A DNA stretch of 64,000 nt. Source: Erwinia piriflorinigrans CFBP 5888 (GTDB taxonomy: Bacteria; Pseudomonadota; Gammaproteobacteria; Enterobacterales; Enterobacteriaceae). The stretch's first letter is position 1, and each line of letters opens with the position of its first letter. This document shows positions 46,447-57,544 of the stretch, piece after piece. Below the pieces are notes generated by a model. It worked only from the letters and a program-made list of their open reading frames with translations, was not told the DNA's origin and searched no databases. The stretch spans positions 62,001-126,000 of the forward strand of contig NZ_CAHS01000002.1 in assembly GCF_001050515.1 (NCBI RefSeq), written 5' to 3'. Both the position numbers and the translations under genes were made by a program.

Positions 46447-47323
46447 CCCCGGTTGCAACAGGAATACAATTTGAATGGCCGGAGCCATGCAGGCGTTTCA
46501 GAATAGAGTCAGCCGTACTGCGACTGTTATATGGACCGATAACAACACGATTCCAGCCGCCGCCGGTGGTGATGCGGCTTTCGAATCCTTCAAATGCCAG
46601 CTGGGCGCGGACGGACTCGGCCTGGTCAGTCCCTTTAAATGAACCACACTGTAAGACCCAACGCTGAGTCGTCTGTTTTTCCGCTTCTTTTGGTTTGTTT
46701 TCAACTTTTTGCTGCTCGGAAGCTTCCGGTTTAGCCTGACGTACCGGCTCACGCGCTGGCGGTGCAACAGGATGGACAGGCACAGCAGGAGAGCGTTGCG
46801 GCTGAGTTTGCGGCGGTGGCGTGCGCGACTGCTGCTGTAGCTGATTCTGCTGCTGACGCTGTATGGTCTGCTGGCGTTGCGCGGGGGTTTGCTCGTTCCA
46901 CGGCACTTCGTTGAGCTGGGTTGGCTGCTGGCGCATATCCGCCTGCATCTGATCCAGTAGCTGGCGTTGCTCATCGGTGAGCTGCGCCTGAGAATGCGCT
47001 TCACCACCTGACGTCGGTTCCGTCGGCGTAGGGACGCCAATCTGGCGATTCTCCAGCTCTTTTATGTAGCGCCAGCGCTCTTCGGGCTTGGGTGGCAGCC
47101 CATTACCGGTTGCTTTGTGATCCGGTATCGTCGGTGTTTCTTCTTTTTTATGATGCGCAATAAACCACAGGCCACCTACAAAGGTGACCAGAACGGCAAC
47201 CGCCAGCACGACCATGATTTTTGATACGCCAGATCCACTGCTGCGTTTTTTGCTGCGACTGTTGGTCTTTTTACGACGCGTCCCTGTCGCCCGCTCGCGG
47301 CTTACATAATCTTTTTGTGCCAC
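46442..47323 (-). CDS. ftsN: Cell division protein FtsN
   Basis: This 293-residue late divisome protein triggers septal peptidoglycan synthesis through FtsA and FtsQLB. A short basic cytoplasmic part (1-32) is followed by a membrane helix at about 33-54. Then come an essential periplasmic segment, a Gln/Pro-rich linker (about 120-205), and a C-terminal SPOR domain. The SPOR domain (about 218-290, [24 protein letters not shown] in pieces) binds denuded glycan. It is somewhat shorter than the E. coli protein (319), mainly in the linker. Confidence 0.96.
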   Translation of the reverse strand: MAQKDYVSRERATGTRRKKTNSRSKKRSSGSGVSKIMVVLAVAVLVTFVGGLWFIAHHKKEETPTIPDHKATGNGLPPKPEERWRYIKELENRQIGVPTPTEPTSGGEAHSQAQLTDEQRQLLDQMQADMRQQPTQLNEVPWNEQTPAQRQQTIQRQQQNQLQQQSRTPPPQTQPQRSPAVPVHPVAPPAREPVRQAKPEASEQQKVENKPKEAEKQTTQRWVLQCGSFKGTDQAESVRAQLAFEGFESRITTGGGWNRVVIGPYNSRSTADSILKRLHGSGHSNCIPVATGG

Positions 47324-47492
47324 TATCGTTCCGCTAATATTCTATGAAAGGGAGGGCCGGGTCGCGTTGATACTGGTGCCCGGCTATGGTCCGCCATGTT
47401 ACTCAAGGGGCGGAAGTTTGACCAGCGGCGATCTTACTAAGAATGCGCTGATTTTCTCTGCGGCATGAGGGATATCCCTTACCGCAGAAATT

Positions 47493-48530
47493 TTAGTTAT
47501 GTTCGCGTAGCGAAGGGGCAGTACTGCCACGGATCTTCAATTCAAAATCCAACAGTCTTGAGCCGTTGCTGACGGTTTTTCCCTGTAACTGCTCTAGCAA
47601 GAGTAGCATCGCTTCGCGACCTATGCTGAATCGCGGTTGGGCGACGGTGGTTAACTGCGGATCGCTATAGCGTGACAGTTCAATATCATCAAAACCGATA
47701 ATCGACAGGTCTTGTGGCACACGCAGGCCCATATTTTTCGCCTGTGACATGGCCCCCAAAGCAATAATATCGCTGTGGCAGAACAGCGCGTCGGGCGGTT
47801 TTGGCAGCTTCATCAGCTGTTTCATTGCCTGGGAGCCGGCATCGAATGTGAAGTCACCGCGCACGATATATTGCGGCTCCACGGGGGCCCCGTGGCGACG
47901 CAGTGCCTGAATATAGCCCTCCAGGCGATACTGGCACAGCGGCATCTCCTCTGGCCCGGAAATACAGGCTATACGGCGGTGGCCGAGCTTTTGTAAATGG
48001 TTAACCGCTTCAAACGCTGCGGTCAGATTGTCGATATGCACCGTCGGTATTTCCCGCTCCGGGGCAAACTCATTGGCCATAACCATTGGCGGCAAAAGAC
48101 GCGGGTCTTCCATGCTGGTGTCAAACGGGACTTGCGAGCCCAGCAGCACCATGCCGTCGATCTGACGCGTCAGCATCATATTAAGGAACGATTTCTCTTG
48201 GTTGTTCTGGTGCGCGCAGTCTCCGATCAGCACCAGGTAACCATGACGGGTGGCGACCACTTCAATGCCACGGATAATTTCACTGAAAAAAGGGTCGCAG
48301 ATATCCGGGACAATCACCAGTACAGTGCGTGACTCACTACGCCTCGCGTGACGAGCGATGGAATGAGTCGAGTAGCCAACGGCAACGGCCGCCAGTTCAA
48401 CTTTGCTGCGCGTGGCGGCAGAAACCTTTTCGGGATTCATCAGGGCGCGGGAGACCGTTGCCGTGGATACGCCTGCTTTTTTCGCCACGTCCTTCATGGT
48501 CGCCACGGTGGTATCTTGATTGTGCTCCAA
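47493..48530 (-). CDS. cytR: LacI-family transcriptional repressor CytR
   Basis: This roughly 345-residue repressor controls nucleoside uptake and catabolism genes together with CRP. The N-terminal helix-turn-helix is TMKDVAKKAGVSTATVSRALMNPEKVS. The ligand-binding domain includes VLVIVPDICDPFFSEIIRGIEV in pieces and a C-terminus ELKIRGSTAPS. I choose a TTG start at 48530: AGGAGA lies 7 bases upstream at 48537-48542, and the protein then aligns with the E. coli start, with 11 residues before the ATM(K)DVA motif in both. A GTG 30 bases earlier is the alternative. Confidence 0.93.
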   Translation of the reverse strand: MEHNQDTTVATMKDVAKKAGVSTATVSRALMNPEKVSAATRSKVELAAVAVGYSTHSIARHARRSESRTVLVIVPDICDPFFSEIIRGIEVVATRHGYLVLIGDCAHQNNQEKSFLNMMLTRQIDGMVLLGSQVPFDTSMEDPRLLPPMVMANEFAPEREIPTVHIDNLTAAFEAVNHLQKLGHRRIACISGPEEMPLCQYRLEGYIQALRRHGAPVEPQYIVRGDFTFDAGSQAMKQLMKLPKPPDALFCHSDIIALGAMSQAKNMGLRVPQDLSIIGFDDIELSRYSDPQLTTVAQPRFSIGREAMLLLLEQLQGKTVSNGSRLLDFELKIRGSTAPSLREHN

Positions 48531-48740
48531 CGCTTCTCTCCTCACGCCAGCTTGAGCCACTGACCTGACTAACTGATAAAGATGACATTTTACAGTGATT
48601 CAGATTGGGATACCTGAGCCGACAAACCCGCATTGTTAACAAATATAGCGTTACGATGTGACTTAATTTGCATAAAGATTGTGACTTGTGCGACTTTTTT
48701 CGATCCGCTACGCAACTTTGCCATGCAGACGGTGACAGGT

Positions 48741-51077
<2,337 letters not shown>

Positions 51078-51155
51078 CTATTAATTTTCGTGTGGTGCCG
51101 GTGCAGGAGAATTCCTGGCGCGGGAGAGCGACACGGCCTTAACTGAGGTTTTCCC

Positions 51156-51368
51156 ATGAGAAAAGGTATTCACCCAAATTACGCTGAAGTTACTGCTAAA
51201 TGTTCTTGCGGTAACGAAATCAAAACCCGCTCTACCGTGGGTCACGACCTGAACCTGGACGTGTGCGGCAACTGCCACCCGTTCTACACCGGTAAGCAGC
51301 GTGATGTTGCTAGCGGTGGTCGTGTGGATCGCTTCAACAAGCGTTTCAGCATCCCAGGCAGCAAATAA
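51156..51368 (+). CDS. rpmE: 50S ribosomal protein L31 (zinc-binding form)
   Basis: This 70-residue ribosomal protein joins the 50S central protuberance to the 30S subunit. Four zinc-ligand Cys are present at 16, 18, 37 and 40 (KCSCGNE ... [13 protein letters not shown]), so this is the zinc-containing (C+) paralogue and not the zinc-free YkgM type. Same length as E. coli. Strong promoter upstream and intrinsic terminator downstream. Confidence 0.98.
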   Translation: MRKGIHPNYAEVTAKCSCGNEIKTRSTVGHDLNLDVCGNCHPFYTGKQRDVASGGRVDRFNKRFSIPGSK

Positions 51369-51406
51369 GCAATCCGCCAGAAACGGTTACCGTTTCGGAT
51401 GCAAGA

Positions 51407-51433
51407 AAAACCCAGCTTCGGCTGGGTTTTTTT
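51407..51433 (+). terminator. Intrinsic terminator after rpmE
   Basis: A 6-bp stem (CCCAGC / GCTGGG) with a UUCG-type tetraloop (TTCG) and seven T residues, 38 bases after the stop. Confidence 0.92.
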
Positions 51434-51622
51434 ATGGCGCTTATTCAGGATCTGAACGGTTGCCGATCGTTGCTTGAATTGCTGCTGGCAAGCGGACAGG
51501 GTTGGGCATTGTTACCGGTGCACATTATGGCGGAGCAGCAGGGCAATATTACAAGGATTGAGACGGAAATGGGGCGTGGCGGGCTGGTGTGTCCAATGGT
51601 GGCTATCTGGCTGCTGGGGTAG
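51434..51622 (+). pseudogene. Possible remnant of a LysR-type regulator C-terminus
   Basis: This 62-residue open frame starts at the end of the rpmE terminator. Its middle, LLLASGQGWALLPVHIMAEQQGNITRIE, resembles the last part of a LysR-type effector-binding domain (glycine-tryptophan followed by LP and an E/D-rich stretch). No N-terminal part or helix-turn-helix is present and there is no ribosome site. I read it as a decayed fragment, but a chance open frame is possible. E. coli has yiiX at this place, which is not seen here. Confidence 0.35.
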
Positions 51623-51681
51623 GGCGGGCATCCGTTAAGACAACGGCTGCCCGACCTGATAAGCGGATTATTTGCGCGTGC

Positions 51682-51999
51682 TTAGTAGTCCCATGTATCG
51701 GGATCGACGCCCATAGCCCGCATGATCGCTTTTGCCTCTTCGGGTATTTCGTCACTGCGCTCTTTGCGCAGATCGACATCGTCCGGCAGAGGTTGCCCGG
51801 TAAACGCATGCAGAAATGCTTCACACAACAGTTCGCTGTTGGTGGCGTGACGCAGGTTATTTACCTGACGGCGCGTGCGTTCATCGGTTAGAATTTTTAA
51901 TACTTTTAACGGGATCGAGACCGTAATTTTTTTTACCTGCTCGCTCTTTTTGCCGTGCTCAGCGTAAGGGCTGATATATTCGCCGTTCCATTCAGCCAT
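51682..51999 (-). CDS. metJ: Methionine repressor MetJ
   Basis: This 105-residue ribbon-helix-helix dimer represses the methionine regulon with S-adenosylmethionine as corepressor. The DNA-binding ribbon is [19 protein letters not shown]; it is followed by [25 protein letters not shown] in pieces. Same length as and nearly identical in these parts to E. coli MetJ. Divergent from metB; the met-box array in the 243-base gap can serve both. Confidence 0.98.
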   Translation of the reverse strand: MAEWNGEYISPYAEHGKKSEQVKKITVSIPLKVLKILTDERTRRQVNNLRHATNSELLCEAFLHAFTGQPLPDDVDLRKERSDEIPEEAKAIMRAMGVDPDTWDY

Positions 52000-52152
52000 G
52001 AGTTACCTTAGTCATATGTAAAATGAGAAATGCCGAAATTTGGCTAATTATGCCCGAAGTCAGTGGCTATCACACCGGGATGGCACAACTTTCTCTGGGG
52101 TATATGGGCGTAATTCTAACGGTAAATGCGTCATTGCTCAATCTATACGCAA

Positions 52153-52184
52153 AGACATTTAGATGTCCAGATGTATTGACGTCT
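52153..52184. promoter_or_regulatory. Four tandem met boxes upstream of metB
   Basis: Four adjacent 8-base units, AGACATTT, AGATGTCC, AGATGTAT and TGACGTCT, fit the MetJ consensus AGACGTCT. They lie 59 bases upstream of the metB start, between divergent metJ and metBL. Confidence 0.85.
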
Positions 52185-52242
52185 ATCTTCAGGCTGTTTA
52201 CTCTATACGCCTTCTCTATCTTCCAGCAGGAATTGATGCACC

Positions 52243-53403
52243 ATGACGCGCAAACAGGCAACCATTGCAGTACGTAGCGGTTTGAATGATGACGAGCAGT
52301 ATGGCTGCGTTGTCCCCCCGATCCATCTCTCCAGCACCTATAATTTTACCGACTTCAATCAGCCACGCGCTCATGACTACTCACGCCGGGGTAACCCAAC
52401 GCGCGATGTGGTGCAGCGTGCGCTGGCAGAGCTGGAAGGTGGCGCCGGGGCGGTCATGACCAATACCGGAATGTCTGCAATTCATCTGGTGTGCACGGTA
52501 TTTCTGCAACCGGGCGACCTGCTGGTTGCACCGCACGATTGTTACGGCGGTAGCTACCGTCTTTTCGACAGCCTGAGCAAGCGCGGCGCGTACCGCGTGA
52601 AGTTTGTCGATCAGGGCGATAAAGCTGCCTTGCAGGCTGCGCTGGCAGAAAAACCCAAGCTGGTGCTCATTGAAAGCCCGAGCAATCCGCTGTTGCGCGT
52701 GGTGGATATCACCGCTATCTGCCAGGCGGCCACCGCTGCCGGTGCTATCAGCGTGGTGGATAATACTTTCATGAGCCCGGCACTACAGAACCCGCTGGCG
52801 CTGGGTGCCGATCTGGTTATTCACTCCTGTACCAAATATCTCAACGGCCACTCCGATGTGGTTGCCGGTGCGGTGATCGCCAAAGATCCGCAGCACGTTA
52901 CCGAACTTGCCTGGTGGGCCAACAATATTGGCGTGACCGGCGCTGCGTTTGACAGCTATCTGTTATTGCGCGGGCTGCGCACCCTGTCCCCGCGTATGGC
53001 GGCGGCCCAGCGCAATGCCCTGGCGATTGTCGAGTACCTGAAACAACAACCGCTGGTGAAAAAGTTGTATCATCCTTCCCTGCCGGAGAACGCGGGGCAC
53101 CAGTTTGCGCTCACTCAGCAAAAGGGCTTTGGCGCGATGCTCAGTTTTGAGCTGGATGGTGATGAGGCAACGCTGCGTCGTTTTCTGAAAGCGCTGCATT
53201 TATTTACCCTGGCGGAGTCGCTGGGCGGCGTGGAAAGCCTGATTTCCCATACCGCCACCATGACGCATGCCGGCATGTCGGCAGAAGCGCGCGCCGCAGC
53301 GGGTATTTCCGAAACGCTGCTGCGGATTTCGGTGGGAATTGAAGATCACGAAGATTTAATCGCCGATCTGGATAATGCGTTCCAGGTTGCGGCCAAGAGG
53401 TAA
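52243..53403 (+). CDS. metB: Cystathionine gamma-synthase
   Basis: This 386-residue PLP enzyme joins O-succinylhomoserine and cysteine to cystathionine. Motifs: SRRGNPTRDVVQRALAELE near the N-terminus, the phosphate-binding MTNTGMSAIHLV, VVDNTFMSP, and the PLP Lys in VIHSCTKYLNGHSDVVAG. The C-terminus has GGVESLISHTATMTHAGMS. Length equals E. coli MetB. It leads metBL; metL starts 2 bases after its stop. Confidence 0.98.
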   Translation: MTRKQATIAVRSGLNDDEQYGCVVPPIHLSSTYNFTDFNQPRAHDYSRRGNPTRDVVQRALAELEGGAGAVMTNTGMSAIHLVCTVFLQPGDLLVAPHDCYGGSYRLFDSLSKRGAYRVKFVDQGDKAALQAALAEKPKLVLIESPSNPLLRVVDITAICQAATAAGAISVVDNTFMSPALQNPLALGADLVIHSCTKYLNGHSDVVAGAVIAKDPQHVTELAWWANNIGVTGAAFDSYLLLRGLRTLSPRMAAAQRNALAIVEYLKQQPLVKKLYHPSLPENAGHQFALTQQKGFGAMLSFELDGDEATLRRFLKALHLFTLAESLGGVESLISHTATMTHAGMSAEARAAAGISETLLRISVGIEDHEDLIADLDNAFQVAAKR

Positions 53404-53405
53404 GC

Positions 53406-55841
53406 ATGAGTTATTCAGCAGTGGCGAAGGCGGGCAGTTCACGGCAGTTGCATAAATTTGGTGGCAGCAGCCTGGCCGATGCCAAATGCTACCAGCGTGT
53501 TGCCGGGATTATGGCGGAATACAGCCAGCCGGGCGATTTAATGGTGGTGTCGGCAGCGGGTAGCACCACCAATCAGCTGATCAGCTGGCTGAAGCTCAGC
53601 CAGAGCGATCGGCTGTCTGCTCATCAGGTGCAGCAGGCGCTGCGGCGTTATCAGAGCGATCTGATCGGTAGCCTGTTGCCGCCGGAGGCTGCCGCCCCGC
53701 TGATTGCTGAATTTATTTCTGACCTGGAGAGGCTGGCCGCGCTGCTGGACGACGTTATTTCCGATGCGGCCTATGCCGAGGTGGTGGGGCACGGCGAAAT
53801 CTGGTCGGCGCGTCTGATGTCTGCGGTACTGAGGCTGCGCGATATCGACGCCGGATGGCTGGATGCTCGTCAATTCCTACGCGCCGAGCGTGCGGTACAG
53901 CCGCAGGTGGATGAAGCAAAATCATTGCCGCTGCTGCAACAGCTGATGGCGCAGCATCCGTCACAGCGCCTGGTGGTGACCGGCTTTATCTGCGGCAATG
54001 ATGCCGGTGAGACGGTGCTGTTAGGGCGCAACGGCAGCGACTACTCGGCAACGCAAATCGGCGCGCTGGCGGGCGTGTCACGCGTCACCATCTGGAGTGA
54101 CGTGGCCGGGGTGTACAGCGCCGATCCGCGCAAGGTGAAAGATGCCTGCCTGCTGCCGCTGCTGCGGCTGGATGAAGCCAGTGAGCTGGCGCGTCTTGCG
54201 GCCCCGGTGCTGCATACCCGTACCTTGCAGCCGGTCTCCGGCAGCGATATTGATTTACAGCTGCGCTGTAGCTACCAGCCTGACCAGGGTTCGACGCGCA
54301 TTGAGCGCGTACTGGCCTCGGGAACCGGCGCACGTATCGTGACCAGTCATGATGATGTCTGTCTGATTGAGTTCCAGGTACCCGCGCAGCATGACTTTGC
54401 CAGCCTGCATAAAGAGATCGATCAGCTGCTGCAACGTGCTCAGGTGCGTCCGCTGGCAACCGGCGTCCATCCTGACCGTAATCTGCTACAGCTGTGTTAC
54501 ACCTCGGAAGTGGTGAACAGCGCGCTCACCCTGTTACAGGATGCCGCTCTGCCGGGGCGTTTACAGCTGCGTGAGGGGATGGCGCTGGTGGCGATGGTCG
54601 GGGCGGGCGTTTGCCGCAATCCGTTGCACAGCCACCGCTTCTGGCAGCAGATGAAAGACCAGCCGGTTGAGTTTATCTGGCAGTCACAGGATGGCATCAG
54701 CCTGGTGGCGGTACTGCGCGTCGGGCCAACCGAACATTTGATCCGTGGGCTGCATCAGACGCTGTTCCGCGCAGAAAAGCAGATTGGCCTGGTGCTGTTT
54801 GGCAAAGGGAATATTGGTTCACGCTGGCTGGAGCTGTTTGCCCGTGAACAGGAAACGATTTCAGCACGCACCGGGTTTGAATATATTCTGGCGGGCGTGG
54901 TGGACAGTCGTCGCAGCCTGCTTAGCTATGACGGGCTGGACGCCAGCCGGGCGCTGGCCTTCTTTGAAGATGAAGCCGTCTTACAGGATGATGAGTCGCT
55001 GTTCCTGTGGATGCGCGCGCACCCGTTTGATGATTTGGTGGTGCTGGATGTCACCGCCAGTGAAACCCTGGCGGAGCAGTATCTGGACTTTGCCAGCTAC
55101 GGTTTCCACGTTATTGGTGCGAATAAAGTGGCGGGAGCCTCCACCAGCGACAGCTATCGCCAGATCCGCGATGCCTTTGCAAAAACCGGCGGGCACTGGC
55201 TGTATAACGCCACGGTTGGCGCCGGGCTACCGGTGAACCACACGGTGCGCGATCTGCGTGAAAGCGGTGACAGCATCCTGTCGATTAGCGGTATTTTCTC
55301 CGGCACGCTGTCATGGCTGTTCTTGCAGTTTGACGGGACGGTGCCGTTTACCGAGCTGGTCGATCAGGCCTGGCAGCAGGGGCTGACTGAACCGGACCCG
55401 CGTGTCGATCTCTCTGGTCAGGACGTCATGCGCAAGCTGGTGATCCTCGCCCGTGAAGCGGGCTACGATATTGAACCCGACCAGGTGCGCGTGGAGTCAC
55501 TGGTGCCGCCGGATTGCCAGTCGGGTTCGGTTGACCACTTCTTTGACAACGGCGATGCGCTCAACGATCAGATGCTGCAACGCTTTGAAGCGGCGCAGGA
55601 GATGGGGCTGGTTCTGCGCTACGTTGCGCGCTTTGACGCCAATGGTAAAGCGCGGGTTGGCGTGGAAGCGGTGCGTGCCGATCATCCGCTGGCTGCGCTG
55701 CTACCCTGTGATAACGTCTTCGCCATTGAAAGCCGCTGGTATCGTGATAATCCGCTGGTGATCCGTGGGCCGGGTGCCGGGCGGGATGTCACCGCCGGAG
55801 CGATTCAGTCAGACCTCAATCGTCTGGCACAGCTGCTGTAA
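53406..55841 (+). CDS. metL: Bifunctional aspartokinase II/homoserine dehydrogenase II
   Basis: This 811-residue fused enzyme catalyses the first and third steps of the aspartate pathway toward methionine. The aspartokinase domain (about 1-300) has LHKFGGSSLADAKCYQ and GRNGSDYSATQIGALA. ACT-like regulatory segments lie at about 310-450. The homoserine dehydrogenase domain (about 460-811) starts LVLFGKGNIGSRWLELF and has GANKVAGAS and GIFSGTLSWLFLQFDG. Length matches E. coli MetL (810). Control is by MetJ through the metB operator. Confidence 0.97.
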   Translation: MSYSAVAKAGSSRQLHKFGGSSLADAKCYQRVAGIMAEYSQPGDLMVVSAAGSTTNQLISWLKLSQSDRLSAHQVQQALRRYQSDLIGSLLPPEAAAPLIAEFISDLERLAALLDDVISDAAYAEVVGHGEIWSARLMSAVLRLRDIDAGWLDARQFLRAERAVQPQVDEAKSLPLLQQLMAQHPSQRLVVTGFICGNDAGETVLLGRNGSDYSATQIGALAGVSRVTIWSDVAGVYSADPRKVKDACLLPLLRLDEASELARLAAPVLHTRTLQPVSGSDIDLQLRCSYQPDQGSTRIERVLASGTGARIVTSHDDVCLIEFQVPAQHDFASLHKEIDQLLQRAQVRPLATGVHPDRNLLQLCYTSEVVNSALTLLQDAALPGRLQLREGMALVAMVGAGVCRNPLHSHRFWQQMKDQPVEFIWQSQDGISLVAVLRVGPTEHLIRGLHQTLFRAEKQIGLVLFGKGNIGSRWLELFAREQETISARTGFEYILAGVVDSRRSLLSYDGLDASRALAFFEDEAVLQDDESLFLWMRAHPFDDLVVLDVTASETLAEQYLDFASYGFHVIGANKVAGASTSDSYRQIRDAFAKTGGHWLYNATVGAGLPVNHTVRDLRESGDSILSISGIFSGTLSWLFLQFDGTVPFTELVDQAWQQGLTEPDPRVDLSGQDVMRKLVILAREAGYDIEPDQVRVESLVPPDCQSGSVDHFFDNGDALNDQMLQRFEAAQEMGLVLRYVARFDANGKARVGVEAVRADHPLAALLPCDNVFAIESRWYRDNPLVIRGPGAGRDVTAGAIQSDLNRLAQLL

Positions 55842-56037
55842 TATCAGGCTGAAGTTCAGGCCCCGGCGCACCCTGCGTGACGTCGGGGTTAGTGCCGTTT
55901 TCCCTAGAATTCATTACCCTTTCCGCCCTTAATTCCCGCGTTTTTCCCACACCTGAAATTTCCTCACCTGTCCGTGAGAAGATGTCAAGGCCGATCGCCA
56001 TTTATCTGTTGACTGAATAACCGATCTCATCCATTTT

Positions 56038-56069
56038 GAATGTCTGGACGTCTAAACGTATAGATGTGT
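56038..56069 (+). promoter_or_regulatory. Four tandem met boxes upstream of metF
   Basis: Adjacent 8-base units GAATGTCT, GGACGTCT, AAACGTAT and AGATGTGT match the MetJ consensus; the second is nearly perfect. They end 30 bases before the metF start. Confidence 0.85.
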
Positions 56070-56092
56070 AACGGCAGCGATCGATGAGGTAA

Positions 56093-57010
<918 letters not shown>

Positions 57011-57050
57011 CGATACGGGTAAAAAGTGCAGCTTAGCGCGTGTAGCCGGG

Positions 57051-57149
57051 TTAACGGTTGACCCAGTCCTCCAGGCGCAGGACCGGAACGCTGGTGGCTT
57101 GTTTGATGCCGAAGATGCAGATATGGGTGTCCAGCATGAATTTCAGCAT
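57051..57149 (-). pseudogene. vapC: Internally deleted vapC toxin gene
   Basis: This 32-codon frame starts MLKFMLDTHICIFGIKQATS, the N-terminus of a VapC/MvpT PIN-domain ribonuclease with the first catalytic Asp at residue 7. It then jumps directly to VPVLRLEDWVNR, which resembles the last 10-12 residues of the same family. About 100 central residues, including the other catalytic acids, are missing, and the frame is kept. It cannot be an active toxin. Its ATG overlaps the vapB stop (TGATG), the normal arrangement for a vapBC operon. Confidence 0.8.
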
Positions 57150-57379
57150 CAGAAATGTTCTCGCCTCTGCTCTGACGGTTGTTCACGGTCGTCCATAAAG
57201 TCAGCCGTGACATTTTCACCATCAAACCAGTTATCCCAGCTTTCACCTACCGGCGATATAATGCGCGTGCGGCCAATGGCAATAATATCAACGCACTTAA
57301 CATCTTCCGGTAGTGCCAGGGCTTTGGGCAGGCGCACCGCCTGTGAGCGGTTGTTTTTAAAAACGATGGTTTTTTCCAT
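57149..57379 (-). CDS. vapB: VapB-type antitoxin
   Basis: This 76-residue antitoxin has an AbrB/SpoVT-like N-terminal DNA-binding domain (MEKTIVFKNNRSQAVRLPKALALP). The C-terminal toxin-binding tail is SPVGESWDNWFDGENVTADFM. I start at 57379 because the conserved domain begins there; upstream residues are unconserved. The gene looks intact, while its partner vapC has lost its core, so this is an orphan antitoxin. It lies between metF and ppc, which face each other. Confidence 0.85.
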   Translation of the reverse strand: MEKTIVFKNNRSQAVRLPKALALPEDVKCVDIIAIGRTRIISPVGESWDNWFDGENVTADFMDDREQPSEQRREHF

Positions 57380-57544
57380 TTCAAATCCCCCCTCTTTCAG
57401 TGATTGCACAATCCCGGCATAGAGCATTTCAGGTATATGTTGAAGGGATATACATTGAGTGATGCTCTCTTAATGCCCGGTCTGATGACCGGGACATATG
57501 AGCATTGTCGTGCCGGGCACGGATTGCTAACGGCAGACGCCGGG

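Noticed and set aside
52546-52553. GGCGGTAG, the ops/JUMPstart core for RfaH
   Set aside because: It lies inside the conserved metB coding sequence, far from the LPS locus, and encodes normal MetB residues; chance match.
55816-56001. 61-codon open frame between metL and metF on the - strand
   Set aside because: No start signal or recognisable domain; the interval is explained by the metL end and the metF regulatory region.
57476-57493. Short CCCGGTC/GACCGGG hairpin downstream of ppc
   Set aside because: The stem is perfect but there is no T run on the ppc strand, so I did not call it a terminator.
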